A DNA stretch of 18,646 nucleotides from Leptospiraceae bacterium UBA2033. GTDB lineage: Bacteria > Spirochaetota > Leptospiria > Leptospirales > Leptospiraceae. Position 1 is the stretch's first letter. Every line of letters starts with the position of its first letter. Of the stretch, positions 1-7,435 are shown one piece after another. The notes below the pieces were generated by a model. The model had not been told where the DNA came from. It did not search any database and worked only from the letters and a program-made list of their open reading frames with translations. A program made the translations under genes and the position numbers. The stretch is from the NCBI GenBank assembly GCA_002333425.1, contig DDBL01000118.1:34538-53183 (forward strand), given 5' to 3'.

Positions 1-987
1 ACAATCATCGATGCTTACGAAAAAGTTACAGATTTAAGTAAAGACGATTTAATCGATGCCTATAAAAATATTTCTGCAGAAGAAACAGTAAAAAATTTTG
101 CCAGAGAAGATTTAATTAACGTTACTACTTCATTAGAAGAACTAAAGGGGCGCGAAACGAAAATCACAGAAGAGATTATTAAAATTTTAGATGAAGATCT
201 CACAAATGAAGAATTGATTCTCCATAAGTTAGAGGCTCTGAGTAAAAACTCCTCTGCCGGATTTTTTGCTGATTTGTTTTATGTGATCGCAAACTTAGAA
301 TTATCCGAAGAAGAAGCAACTCAGTTCTGGAAAGATATCTATGAACATACTCTCATGATGTGTGAAAAAATGGGTAGAAACGTTAGTTTTAGAGTAGCAT
401 TACTCGATCACATTTTAGTAAATAACCGCGTAATAAAAAATCCTAAAATCATAGAACTCAATCTGTTTGATTCCGTTGTAAAAAATTCTGTGATAGATGA
501 ACTGACAGGTGTATACAATCGCAGATATTTTCAACTTGCGATTAAAAGAGAAATGAAAAGAGCAAAGAGGTATGAACGCCCCCTTTGTTTATTTTTATTT
601 GATGTAGATAATTTTAAAACGTTTAATGATAATTTTGGTCATATAGTCGGAGATGCCGTATTAAGGATAATAGGCGTTACCCTCAAAGATTCATTTCGTC
701 AAGAAGATACAATTTGTAGAGTGGGTGGTGAGGAGTTTGCAATAATTCTACCTGAAATAGATATGAACTCTGCGTTAATTGCATGTAAACGATTTGCGGA
801 AACACTAAAAATCAATTCAAAAGAAAACCTGAATAATATTATAACTATTAGTGGAGGTGCTACTGAATTTCCTATTCACGGGGAAACTTCAGAAGAACTT
901 TATTCAAAAGCAGATGTTGCATTATACAAAGTTAAAAACTCGGGAAAGGATAATATTATAGCATATTCAGAAATGAACAAAGAATAA
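1..987 (+). CDS. Diguanylate cyclase (GGDEF), 5' end outside window
   Basis: The frame is open from base 1, so this is the C-terminal 328 residues of a longer protein. The family condenses two GTP into cyclic di-GMP. A helical, charged N-terminal part (about 1-160) matches no sensor domain I recognise. The GGDEF domain runs from about residue 160 to the end: DELTGVYNRR (166-175), the metal-binding Asp in FDVDNFK (D201), the inhibitory-site motif RQED (233-236), and GGEEF (242-246). I-site and A-site have the same spacing as in PleD, so both catalysis and product inhibition are expected. A TTG at 214 could be read as a start, but the coding sense continues upstream, so I do not treat it as one. 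No membrane segment is visible in this part. The gene stops 13 nt before a convergent small gene, and no terminator is obvious. Confidence 0.93.
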   Translation, partial: TIIDAYEKVTDLSKDDLIDAYKNISAEETVKNFAREDLINVTTSLEELKGRETKITEEIIKILDEDLTNEELILHKLEALSKNSSAGFFADLFYVIANLELSEEEATQFWKDIYEHTLMMCEKMGRNVSFRVALLDHILVNNRVIKNPKIIELNLFDSVVKNSVIDELTGVYNRRYFQLAIKREMKRAKRYERPLCLFLFDVDNFKTFNDNFGHIVGDAVLRIIGVTLKDSFRQEDTICRVGGEEFAIILPEIDMNSALIACKRFAETLKINSKENLNNIITISGGATEFPIHGETSEELYSKADVALYKVKNSGKDNIIAYSEMNKE

Positions 988-1000
988 AATGACTAAAGGT

Positions 1001-1147
1001 TTACTTGATTTTATTTTTTGTTAATTTTGCGGTTTGCCTTTGATCTTTTCTAAAATTATTTTTTTCTTTACCCCACGGGTCTGCCATTAGAAAAGAAATT
1101 GCAAAAACCAATAGAATGATAGAAGTTAAATTTGCGATATATAACAT
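1001..1147 (-). CDS. Small single-span membrane protein (48 aa), unknown function
   Basis: This is a short gene that length cut-offs would miss. It starts with ATG (1147-1145) preceded by a good AGAGGT Shine-Dalgarno about 9 nt upstream, and ends in TAA at 1003-1001. Residues 2-21 form a hydrophobic helix (start MLYIANLTSIILLVFAISF). MADPWGK follows, then a strongly basic tail rich in Lys, Arg, Asn and Gln (about residues 26-48). By the positive-inside rule the tail should be cytoplasmic and the N-terminus outside. I recognise no family. It could serve as a small regulatory or accessory subunit of a membrane complex, but nothing in the context says which. It converges on the diguanylate cyclase, 13 nt away. 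The ribosome-binding site, helix and basic tail together make it more likely real than chance. Confidence 0.6.
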   Translation of the reverse strand: MLYIANLTSIILLVFAISFLMADPWGKEKNNFRKDQRQTAKLTKNKIK

Positions 1148-1338
1148 TTTATAATTACCTCTTTATTTTTTAAGCACCAAACACTATTTCATTCAACAAT
1201 TAAATCAAGAAATTTTTCTCTGAGAGTTAAATATTTTTCAAAATCTTCCGATGAGTAATTTTTATTGATACTTATGAGACATAGATAATTGCAATAATTA
1301 GATAAAACTTAATTTTTGAATATGTTCTTTGAAAATTG

Positions 1339-1367
1339 GTATACTAATTTTATACAATCTAGTATAC
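1339..1367. promoter_or_regulatory. Inverted repeat upstream of the cNMP-binding gene
   Basis: GTATACTA (1339-1346) and TAGTATAC (1360-1367) are perfect 8-bp inverted arms with a 13-nt A/T spacer. They lie 39-68 nt before the ATG at 1407, where an operator or promoter element would sit. Each arm itself contains the palindrome GTATAC. No protein can be assigned to the site from sequence alone. Confidence 0.35.
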
Positions 1368-1406
1368 AGGTGTAGTAAAAAATTCATTTGGAGTATTAAA
1401 GCAATT

Positions 1407-1877
1407 ATGGACAGAATCGAAGACATTTTAAAAACTATTTATCTTTTTTCAAAGTTCAACGAAAAAGAACTTTCCTTGTTAGCCGCTAAAATCAAAAAAG
1501 TTGATCTAAATATTCACGGAGTTTTATTTAACGAAGGTAGTGCGGCTACTTCTATGTATGTCGTAAAATATGGAACTCTAAAAGTTACAACTAACTCTAA
1601 AGAAGGAGATGATGTGAAGCTAACAACAGTTGCCGCAGGACAACATCTTGGAGAATTTCCATTTCTAGATGGAGAAAAAAGATCTGCCAATGTAGAAGCT
1701 ATCGAAAAGACCGAATTACTAGAATTATCCTATAAAGATTTAAGTGAAATTCTTTCTGCAAATAAAGATATGGAATTGAAGTTTTACAAAGAACTTGGTT
1801 TCTTTTTAGTGAAACGTCTACGTGTTCTAACAACTGACATTACCCAAGCAAGAGATATCAAAAAACGATATATGTAA
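1407..1877 (+). CDS. Cyclic nucleotide-binding domain protein (Crp-like fold, no DNA-binding domain)
   Basis: This is a 156-residue single-domain protein made of one cyclic-nucleotide-binding beta-roll. The phosphate-binding cassette is readable as GEFPFLDGEKRSANV (82-96), with the Glu (E83) and Arg (R92) that contact cyclic nucleotide in CRP/PKA-type domains. The C-terminal helix (about 115-145) follows as usual, but the protein ends there with no helix-turn-helix. It would therefore act as a cyclic-nucleotide sensor or by protein contact, not as a classical transcription factor. The frame extends back to a TTG at 1329, but ATG 1407 with GGAG at 1390-1393 is preferred because the domain begins there (MDRIEDILKTIYLF). 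The upstream extension would also run through the inverted repeat at 1339-1367. A dispersed repeat starts 6 nt after the stop. Confidence 0.85.
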   Translation: MDRIEDILKTIYLFSKFNEKELSLLAAKIKKVDLNIHGVLFNEGSAATSMYVVKYGTLKVTTNSKEGDDVKLTTVAAGQHLGEFPFLDGEKRSANVEAIEKTELLELSYKDLSEILSANKDMELKFYKELGFFLVKRLRVLTTDITQARDIKKRYM

Positions 1878-1883
1878 AAGATT

Positions 1884-2062
1884 TGCCACAGAGACACTGA
1901 GTCACAGAGGTTTTAAGATGTCATATATTTATTTCTATGCATCATATAAAAAGAGAATCTGGATTAGAGATTTCGTCCAAAGAAACATAGACTTAAAATA
2001 ACAGAATACATAATAGACGAGCAAGTTTAAATCTTTCTCTAAGACTCTGTGTCTCCGTGGCA
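1884..2062. repeat. Dispersed inverted-repeat element, CCACAGAGACAC family
   Basis: The left arm at 1884-1910 (TGCCACAGAGACACTGAG...) and the right arm at 2036-2062 (reverse complement TGCCACGGAGACACAGAG...) match at 22 of 27 positions. They flank about 125 nt of non-coding DNA. The element fills the gap between two convergent genes, the cNMP-binding gene and the FHA gene. Sequences of this type (CTCTGTGTCTCCGTGGC) are scattered in many bacterial genomes, but I know of no established function. It has no ORF of its own, so if it moves it does so with help from elsewhere. Confidence 0.6.
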
Positions 2063-2070
2063 ACTTAGCA

Positions 2071-2436
2071 TTATTCCCTTACATACTTGATACATATATC
2101 TCCCATTTCGATATTGTCATTGTGTATAAGTATGTAGGGGATACCGGGAGCTAACCTCTCTCCATTCAAAAAAGTTCCATTCTTAGAAAAGTTATCAATC
2201 AAATAATAATCTAATCTTCTCTTTTCGATTGTCGCATGAACTCGGCTTAGCTCATTTGAATTGAGTGATATTTCACTCGTTATATCGACTCCTCTTCCAA
2301 CTTGATACATCTTTTTTCTTAATGTTTTTAAGGGGATAATAGATGTTCCACTTTCTATATAAAGTTTATTTTTCTTGAATAGTTTTTCAAATAATAATAT
2401 TGTTCCAAACTTGAGTTTTAAAAATTTTAATTTCAT
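2071..2436 (-). CDS. FHA domain protein
   Basis: This 121-residue protein is essentially one forkhead-associated domain, which binds phosphothreonine peptides. The conserved residues are all visible: GR (47-48), SRVH (64-67), and the N82/NGT(86-88)/NG(91-92) turn. A short basic, hydrophobic N-terminal stretch (residues 1-35) precedes the domain, and there is no convincing signal peptide. It lies 42 nt downstream of the Cys-rich lipoprotein gene on the same strand, so the two may be co-transcribed. No good Shine-Dalgarno precedes the ATG at 2436. A likely role is recruitment of a phosphorylated partner. No Ser/Thr kinase gene is in view, although a PP2C-type phosphatase lies further along the window. 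Confidence 0.85.
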   Translation of the reverse strand: MKLKFLKLKFGTILLFEKLFKKNKLYIESGTSIIPLKTLRKKMYQVGRGVDITSEISLNSNELSRVHATIEKRRLDYYLIDNFSKNGTFLNGERLAPGIPYILIHNDNIEMGDICIKYVRE

Positions 2437-2478
2437 TGTTATTTTGATTATCGGTAAGTTATAGATTGATAAAAAATA

Positions 2479-2877
2479 TTAATATTGAATTCTCTTTAGC
2501 GGATAATCACAACCTGGCGTTACATCACCGTAACATTCATCGTAACAAGTCGCTCGTTTGGCTTGGGTAATGGCGACGGTTAAAGCAAAGATAGAATTAT
2601 TGATGTCATAGTTTTTATTACAATCACTCATACATTTGGCAAGTTTGCTAACACAATTGTTTGGTGCAGGTCCATGGATTTCATCCAACGTTTTGATTCG
2701 ATACATACCACCTCCACTTGAAGAAACTGGACTTTTTGCCTTTTCTGCTTTCGTTAAATTTCCTTCGTGGATATGATCATAAGTTAATATACGTTCAGGT
2801 TTACCATTATTATCCCAATCAACTCGGGCGGCACAACTTAGAACGAGTAAGGATATGAATGTAAATAAAATTCTCAT
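2479..2877 (-). CDS. Cys-rich putative lipoprotein, unknown family
   Basis: This 132-residue protein begins with a short signal peptide ending in a spirochaete-style lipobox (LVLSC, lipidated Cys15), so it is expected to be membrane-anchored and exported. The mature part contains six more cysteines arranged C75-x6-C82-x3-C86 and C111-x3-C115-x7-C123. An even number in two clusters suggests disulphide bonds in the periplasm or at the surface. A Gly/Ser linker (about 52-57) separates an N-terminal charged segment from the Cys-rich part. The ATG is preceded by GAGGTG about 9 nt upstream. The gene is divergent from dps and precedes the FHA gene on its strand. I recognise no family and propose no function. 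Confidence 0.72.
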   Translation of the reverse strand: MRILFTFISLLVLSCAARVDWDNNGKPERILTYDHIHEGNLTKAEKAKSPVSSSGGGMYRIKTLDEIHGPAPNNCVSKLAKCMSDCNKNYDINNSIFALTVAITQAKRATCYDECYGDVTPGCDYPLKRIQY

Positions 2878-2995
2878 ACTTGTTAGTCACCTCATTCTAA
2901 TGAAAAAATTAAAAGAGAAAAATTAAATTTTCCTATCGAAAAATCCTATCCAATCTAATATAACCTCAGAATATTTTACGACAGGAGAAAAGTAA

Positions 2996-3463
2996 ATGAA
3001 AATTGATATTGGAATTTCCGACGCACATAGGGAAAATATTGCAGAAGGACTTAAAGGTCTACTTTCTGATACTTACATGCTATATCTAAAAACACATGGA
3101 TACCATTGGAATGTAACTGGTCCTATGTTTGATACTTTGCATAAAATGTTTATGGCTCAATACACAGAACTTTGGAATGCAGTTGATCCGATCGCTGAAC
3201 GAATTCGCTCTTTAGGTTTTTTTGCCCCAGGAACTTACGCTGAAATGTCTAAACTCACAAAAGTCAAAGAAGACACTGGTGTTCCTAAAGCACAAGACAT
3301 GATTAAAAACGTAATCCAAGGGCATGAGACCGTTATCCGCACAACTAGAGAAATTTTTGATGAAGCCGAAAAAGGAAAAGATCAGGCTACTATGGATTTG
3401 CTTACACAACGCCTAGACATTCATGAAAAAACTGCATGGATGTTACGATCACTCTTAGAATAA
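2996..3463 (+). CDS. dps: Dps ferritin-like DNA-protection / iron-storage protein
   Basis: Dps proteins form 12-subunit shells that oxidise Fe(II) with hydrogen peroxide and store the iron, protecting DNA from Fenton damage. At 155 residues this one has normal length. The inter-subunit ferroxidase ligands are present with the E. coli Dps spacing: H37 (in HWNVTG), H49, D64 and E68 (DPIAERI). The N-terminal tail is short and not Lys-rich, so DNA binding by a tail as in E. coli Dps is not obvious. The start is well supported by AGGAG about 8 nt before the ATG. The gene is monocistronic and divergent from the lipoprotein gene, with a 118-nt shared upstream region. A candidate terminator follows at 3492. 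I found no clear PerR or Fur box. Confidence 0.95.
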   Translation: MKIDIGISDAHRENIAEGLKGLLSDTYMLYLKTHGYHWNVTGPMFDTLHKMFMAQYTELWNAVDPIAERIRSLGFFAPGTYAEMSKLTKVKEDTGVPKAQDMIKNVIQGHETVIRTTREIFDEAEKGKDQATMDLLTQRLDIHEKTAWMLRSLLE

Positions 3464-3491
3464 AAAATCTCATGAGCTGGGGTTTTGTAAA

Positions 3492-3520
3492 AGGTCGAAA
3501 TCAAATTTATTTCTAGACCT
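3492..3520 (+). terminator. Candidate stem-loop terminator after dps
   Basis: AGGTC (3492-3496) plus GAAAT (3497-3501) pair with ATTTC (3509-3513) and GACCT (3516-3520), leaving a 2-nt bulge and a 7-nt loop. A pyrimidine-rich tail (CTTCTTTA) follows. The stem has modest GC content and the tail is not a pure T run, so it is a plausible rather than strong terminator. Confidence 0.4.
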
Positions 3521-3547
3521 CTTCTTTACCAATTTAAATATCTACTA

Positions 3548-3952
3548 ATGGAACTTACTTTACAAACCCCTTCTCTTTTATTTCCGGCAATCTCCCTTCT
3601 CATGCTTGCATTTACGAATCGTTTTCTAAGCCTTGCAAAATTGATTCGAGATTTATATACACAATATGAAAAATCTAAAGAACAGAAAGTATTTGTCCAA
3701 ATAAAATCATTACGCCTAAGACTTACACTAATTCGAAATATGCAATTCTTTGGAATTTCTAGTTTGCTCCTTTGCGTAATTTGTATGTTTTTTATTTTTA
3801 ACGGACAAACTGAGTTTGCGAAATATATTTTTCAGTTGAGTTTATTACTTTTAATTATTTCTCTATCTCTCTCTGTTTGGGAAGTTCAAATTTCAACCAA
3901 TGCATTATCAGTCCAACTCAGCGACATGGAAGACTTAAATTTAAAAAAATAA
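3548..3952 (+). CDS. DUF2721 family membrane protein
   Basis: The N-terminus TPSLLFPAISLLMLAFTNRF is the signature of the DUF2721 family of small bacterial membrane proteins with unknown function. At 134 residues it has three predicted membrane helices (about 7-25, 66-85 and 91-111). A positively charged cytoplasmic segment lies between the first and second (about 30-65). The ATG at 3548 has no visible Shine-Dalgarno, but the signature begins at once, so the start is secure. It lies 82 nt upstream of the MoxR gene on the same strand and may be co-transcribed with the Bat operon or simply neighbour it. Confidence 0.85.
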   Translation: MELTLQTPSLLFPAISLLMLAFTNRFLSLAKLIRDLYTQYEKSKEQKVFVQIKSLRLRLTLIRNMQFFGISSLLLCVICMFFIFNGQTEFAKYIFQLSLLLLIISLSLSVWEVQISTNALSVQLSDMEDLNLKK

Positions 3953-4034
3953 AATGAATGCTTTTGTTTAACTGCAAAATAATTTAGTTGCATTCTAAAA
4001 CCTTTTGGATAAAAGTTCAGGAAAGGAGTGAACC

Positions 4035-5000
4035 TTGTCAAAAAATACAGAAGCAGTTGCACAAATAAAAAAAATCAAAGAAGAAATTCATAATGGAATT
4101 GTGGGACAGGAATCGTTAGTCGATGGTCTGATTCTAGGACTATTAGCCGATGGGCATATTCTAATTGAAGGTGTGCCAGGACTTGCAAAAACAAGAGCAG
4201 TAAACCTTCTTGCGAATATTTGCAATGTAGCATTCAAACGTCTACAGTTTACTCCTGATTTGCTCCCAGCCGATATTGTGGGAACTAGAATTTATAATCA
4301 GTCCAAAGCAAACTTTGAAGTTAATAAAGGACCTATTTTCGCAAACTTCATATTAGCCGATGAGATCAACCGTGCTCCTGCCAAAGTCCAATCCGCGTTA
4401 CTTGAAACCATGCAAGAAAAACAAGTCACAATTGGAGATGAGACGTTTCCCGTTCCAAAACCTTTTTTTGTATTTGCTACTATGAACCCAGTAGAACAAG
4501 AAGGAACTTATTCTTTGCCGGAAGCCCAGTTGGACAGGTTTCTCATGAAGCTAATCGTGACTTACCCCACCAAGAAACAAGAAGCAGATGTAGTGAAAAT
4601 GGTAATCAAGGAAACCAAACTACCGGCAGTGCAACAGCTTATGAATGCAGAGGATATTTTGGGTCTCCAAAAAGTGACACGGGAAATTTTTATAGAAGAC
4701 AAAATTATTTCTTATATCACCGATCTAATCCAGGCAACCCGCGATCCTAAAGCTTACGGTCTAAGTCTAGACAATGTGATTCAATATGGTGCTTCTCCTC
4801 GTGCTTCTATTTCGCTTGCCTTAGTTGGTCGGGCGCGTGCTCTTATGTTTGGAAGAGATTCTGTTTTGCCGGAAGACATTAAAGCTATAGCGCACAACGT
4901 TCTTCGCCATAGAATTATTCCTACTTACTATGCAGAGGCGGAAGGAATTAAAACGGAGCAGATAATCAACGAAATCCTCACCAAGGTAAAAGTACCTTAG
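4035..5000 (+). CDS. moxR: MoxR-family AAA+ ATPase, first gene of the Bat operon
   Basis: MoxR ATPases are AAA+ chaperones that work on von Willebrand factor A (VWA) partner proteins, which are encoded directly downstream here. This 321-residue protein is full length. It has Walker A GVPGLAKT (46-53), Walker B FILADEINR (D109, E110), the MoxR hallmark LPEAQLDRF (about 161-169) and a C-terminal AAA lid. Translation starts at TTG 4035, chosen because AAGGAGTG sits 6 nt before it and MSKNTEAV gives the usual MoxR N-terminus. The DUF58 gene follows after 10 nt. The protein should be cytoplasmic and act on the membrane-bound Bat proteins. Confidence 0.95.
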   Translation: MSKNTEAVAQIKKIKEEIHNGIVGQESLVDGLILGLLADGHILIEGVPGLAKTRAVNLLANICNVAFKRLQFTPDLLPADIVGTRIYNQSKANFEVNKGPIFANFILADEINRAPAKVQSALLETMQEKQVTIGDETFPVPKPFFVFATMNPVEQEGTYSLPEAQLDRFLMKLIVTYPTKKQEADVVKMVIKETKLPAVQQLMNAEDILGLQKVTREIFIEDKIISYITDLIQATRDPKAYGLSLDNVIQYGASPRASISLALVGRARALMFGRDSVLPEDIKAIAHNVLRHRIIPTYYAEAEGIKTEQIINEILTKVKVP

Positions 5001-5010
5001 AAGTCCTTTT

Positions 5011-5892
5011 ATGTCAGTTGTTGATTTACTAAAAAAGGCGAAAGAACTTGAGCTGATTGCGAGACGTAACGCACACTCTTTGTTAGCCGGTGATTATACA
5101 TCCACTATCCCAGGTCGTGGGTTACAATTCCATGAAGCTAGAAAGTATGTTTATGGCGAATCAGTGCGAATGATAGACTGGAATATGACTGCTAGACTCG
5201 GTGAGCCTTATGTAAAAACTTTTTTAGAAGAAAGGGAACGAGAAGTGTTCATTGCACTCGATGTCAGCCCTTCCATGTTCACAGGATTGCAAGATAGAAC
5301 CAAAATTGAATTTGCAATTGAAGTTGCGGCTACTCTTGCGTATTCCTCGATTCAATCTAGAGACAAAGTTGGATATATCATTTTTAATAACGAAGCCATT
5401 GAAGTTGTGAAACCAGCTAGTGGTAAATCGCAATTATTCCGTACGATTAAAGCATTTTTGACCCACTCCGAAACTATTCCAAATAAAGATGCTCATTCCG
5501 ATATTCGCTGTGTTTTACACGCACTGCAAAAATTCAAACGAAGTCATTTTATACTGTTTATCATTTCTGATTTTTTAGACCACGACTTGCCGGAAGATTT
5601 AAAATTTTCTAGAGTTGAGCATGATATTAATATGCTTCATATATATGATCCAATCGAATATGAATTTTCAAAAGAAGTTTTTTTCCCATCCATTTCACCT
5701 GAATCTATATCTGGAAAAAAGAATTCCGGCCTACTAAGTCCGGGTGAACTTGGTAGTTTGGAAGAAATGAATGCCTACTTAAAAAGTGCGAGCGTTAAAT
5801 ATCGAATATCCGTAAATAGTATGAGAACTACTCTAGATGTAGGTAGAGCACTAAAGGAATTTTTCCATTTGAAAAAGAGGGTAATCGTTTGA
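5011..5892 (+). CDS. DUF58 domain protein (VWA-like)
   Basis: DUF58 proteins nearly always sit beside MoxR and are thought to be its VWA-type partners. This 293-residue protein carries the DUF58 core PGRGLQFHEARKYVYGE (34-50) and RMIDWNMTAR (53-62). A VWA-like fold follows, with an apparent metal-ion-dependent adhesion site, DVSPSM (D84, S86, S88). No signal peptide or membrane segment is visible, so it should be cytoplasmic. Its TGA stop overlaps the TTG start of the next gene (TTGA, 5889-5892), which implies translational coupling. The ribosome-binding site before the ATG at 5011 is weak (AGAAG), consistent with read-through from moxR 10 nt upstream. Confidence 0.93.
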   Translation: MSVVDLLKKAKELELIARRNAHSLLAGDYTSTIPGRGLQFHEARKYVYGESVRMIDWNMTARLGEPYVKTFLEEREREVFIALDVSPSMFTGLQDRTKIEFAIEVAATLAYSSIQSRDKVGYIIFNNEAIEVVKPASGKSQLFRTIKAFLTHSETIPNKDAHSDIRCVLHALQKFKRSHFILFIISDFLDHDLPEDLKFSRVEHDINMLHIYDPIEYEFSKEVFFPSISPESISGKKNSGLLSPGELGSLEEMNAYLKSASVKYRISVNSMRTTLDVGRALKEFFHLKKRVIV

Positions 5893-6434
5893 TTTTTCTA
5901 CTCGCAGAATTACCAAATGGAATTGCTCCACCGGTTCATATCTTCGATTGGAGATACAACCAAGAAATTCGCAATTGGATCCTTCTTCCGATTTTACTGA
6001 TTACGCTGTATTGGTTGTACAGATACTTTAGAAATATGCAAAAGGAAATTATAAAACGTAAACCTAGACCTCCGGTTGAATCTATTGAGGCGTTGAAAGA
6101 AAAAATCGAAACGGTTGAGAGAAATTATTCTAGTAATTTTATGTATAGAGACGGATTACACGAATTATCCTCTATTGTGAAGGCATATTTTGAATCAAAA
6201 ACAGGAATGGAAATTGAGGAAATGACATCTCATGAAATTTCTAAACGAATCAAAGACAAAAAAGTCGGAGAGTTTTTTTATAATCTTTCGTCCTTGCAGT
6301 TTGGTAAAAACAATCCGTTGAAATCTGAATTTGATGAAGTATTTGCTGAGGCAAAAGTAGTGACTGGCGTAACACAAGTTACTAAACCAAAAGTGAAAGT
6401 AAAATCAAATGAAATCGTGAGACCAGAACGATGA
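5889..6434 (+). CDS. DUF4381-like single-pass membrane protein of the Bat operon
   Basis: This 181-residue protein has a short N-terminal segment, one membrane helix (about 29-47, WILLPILLITLYWLYRYF) and a charged helical cytoplasmic domain. Its position between the DUF58 gene and the first VWA gene, and its topology, match the DUF4381 family of MoxR operons. The sequence identity with that family is my judgement, not a search result. It starts at TTG 5889, supported by AGAGGG about 7 nt upstream and by overlap with the DUF58 stop. Its own stop overlaps the batA start (ATGA, 6431-6434). The last 25 or so residues are basic and probably disordered. It may tether or bridge the ATPase and VWA components. 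Confidence 0.7.
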   Translation: MIFLLAELPNGIAPPVHIFDWRYNQEIRNWILLPILLITLYWLYRYFRNMQKEIIKRKPRPPVESIEALKEKIETVERNYSSNFMYRDGLHELSSIVKAYFESKTGMEIEEMTSHEISKRIKDKKVGEFFYNLSSLQFGKNNPLKSEFDEVFAEAKVVTGVTQVTKPKVKVKSNEIVRPER

Positions 6435-7435
6435 GCGAAATTCATTTTTCCTATTCTTCTCTACTTTGGGCTTTGTGGTTAATACCAGTTTACCTTTATG
6501 GCAGATTTTTCTTTTTTAAAAAGTCAGTATTATCCTATGCTCCCTTACAATACAAAACTCCTCAAAATAAAAAAATGTATTTTTTATACTCGGAGTATTT
6601 TTTAGAATCTCTGCTATTAGCTTGTATTATAATCGGAATAGCTGATCCACATAAAGTGACAGAAAGAAGTATGATAAAAGAAGATGGGCTTGACATTGCA
6701 CTTGTTCTGGATGTATCCGCAAGTATGCAAGCAGCCGATTTTGAGCCGAATAGACTTGAAGCAATGAAGGTTATCGGAAAGGATTTTATCAAACGAAGTG
6801 GTGGCAACCGTATAGGCATATACATATTTGCCCAGGACACGTTTACGCAAACTCCTCTCACCACAGATCATGCAGTGCTATTGGAGCTAATGGATAGCAT
6901 CTCATTTCGAGTCATCGACCATTCGGAAAGTGGTGGAACTGCAATTGGGGATGCGTTACTCGCCGCAACTGACTCACTGCAAAAAGCAAAGGTAGTAAAA
7001 CGTGACCAAGTGATAATTCTAATCACAGACGGAGAAAGTTCTTATGGAGTTGATCCGATATTAGCCGCAAAGTACGTAAAGGAACTTGGAATTAAACTAT
7101 ATATCATTGGACTTGCTGGAGAAGAGCCGATTGAAGTGTATGCAGAAGGAAAACCATTCCTCACTCCAAGCGGAAAAATACTAGTAACCTCTCTCGATGA
7201 CAAACAACTCAAACAAATCGCACAAACTGCGTCAGGCAAATACTACCGTGCCAAAAATCAAAATGTACTCGCTGAAGTATTTTCAGAGCTTAGCGATTTA
7301 TCTAAAACCCCTCTTGAGATAAAACAATCCAAACGAAAACTTTCGTATTCTCGTTATTTTGCCTTTGCGGGAATGCAAATTTTCTTTCTGTGGATTTTAA
7401 TAGATGGTCTGTTTGTAAGGAGACCGATGCGATGA
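6431..7435 (+). CDS. batA: BatA, membrane-anchored VWA protein
   Basis: Bat (Bacteroides aerotolerance) proteins are VWA-domain membrane proteins linked to oxygen and stress tolerance. This 334-residue protein has two N-terminal hydrophobic helices (about 10-27 and 55-71), a VWA domain (about 87-285) and a C-terminal helix (about 310-328). That is the typical BatA layout, with the VWA domain facing the periplasm. The metal-ion site is complete: D94-x-S96-x-S98, T170 in GGTAIGDA, and D200 in ITDGE. It starts in a 4-nt overlap with the upstream stop, and its stop overlaps the batB ATG in the same way (7432-7435). Both overlaps favour coupled translation and fixed stoichiometry. Confidence 0.92.
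   Translation: MSEIHFSYSSLLWALWLIPVYLYGRFFFFKKSVLSYAPLQYKTPQNKKMYFLYSEYFLESLLLACIIIGIADPHKVTERSMIKEDGLDIALVLDVSASMQAADFEPNRLEAMKVIGKDFIKRSGGNRIGIYIFAQDTFTQTPLTTDHAVLLELMDSISFRVIDHSESGGTAIGDALLAATDSLQKAKVVKRDQVIILITDGESSYGVDPILAAKYVKELGIKLYIIGLAGEEPIEVYAEGKPFLTPSGKILVTSLDDKQLKQIAQTASGKYYRAKNQNVLAEVFSELSDLSKTPLEIKQSKRKLSYSRYFAFAGMQIFFLWILIDGLFVRRPMR

Noticed and set aside
1189..1287. A minus-strand fragment ending SSEDFEKYLTLREKFLDLIVE that looks protein-like.
   Set aside because: The open frame is only about 32 codons and has no ATG, GTG or TTG start with a ribosome-binding site. It could be a gene relic, but it cannot be supported as a gene.
2878..2995. PerR or Fur box in the dps upstream region.
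   Set aside because: I looked for an A/T dyad of the right shape and found only imperfect A/T runs with no convincing match.
7390..7431. BatB extension starting at an upstream TTG.
   Set aside because: It lies entirely inside batA. ATG 7432 has AGGAGA 8 nt upstream and makes the same 4-nt overlap as the other operon junctions.
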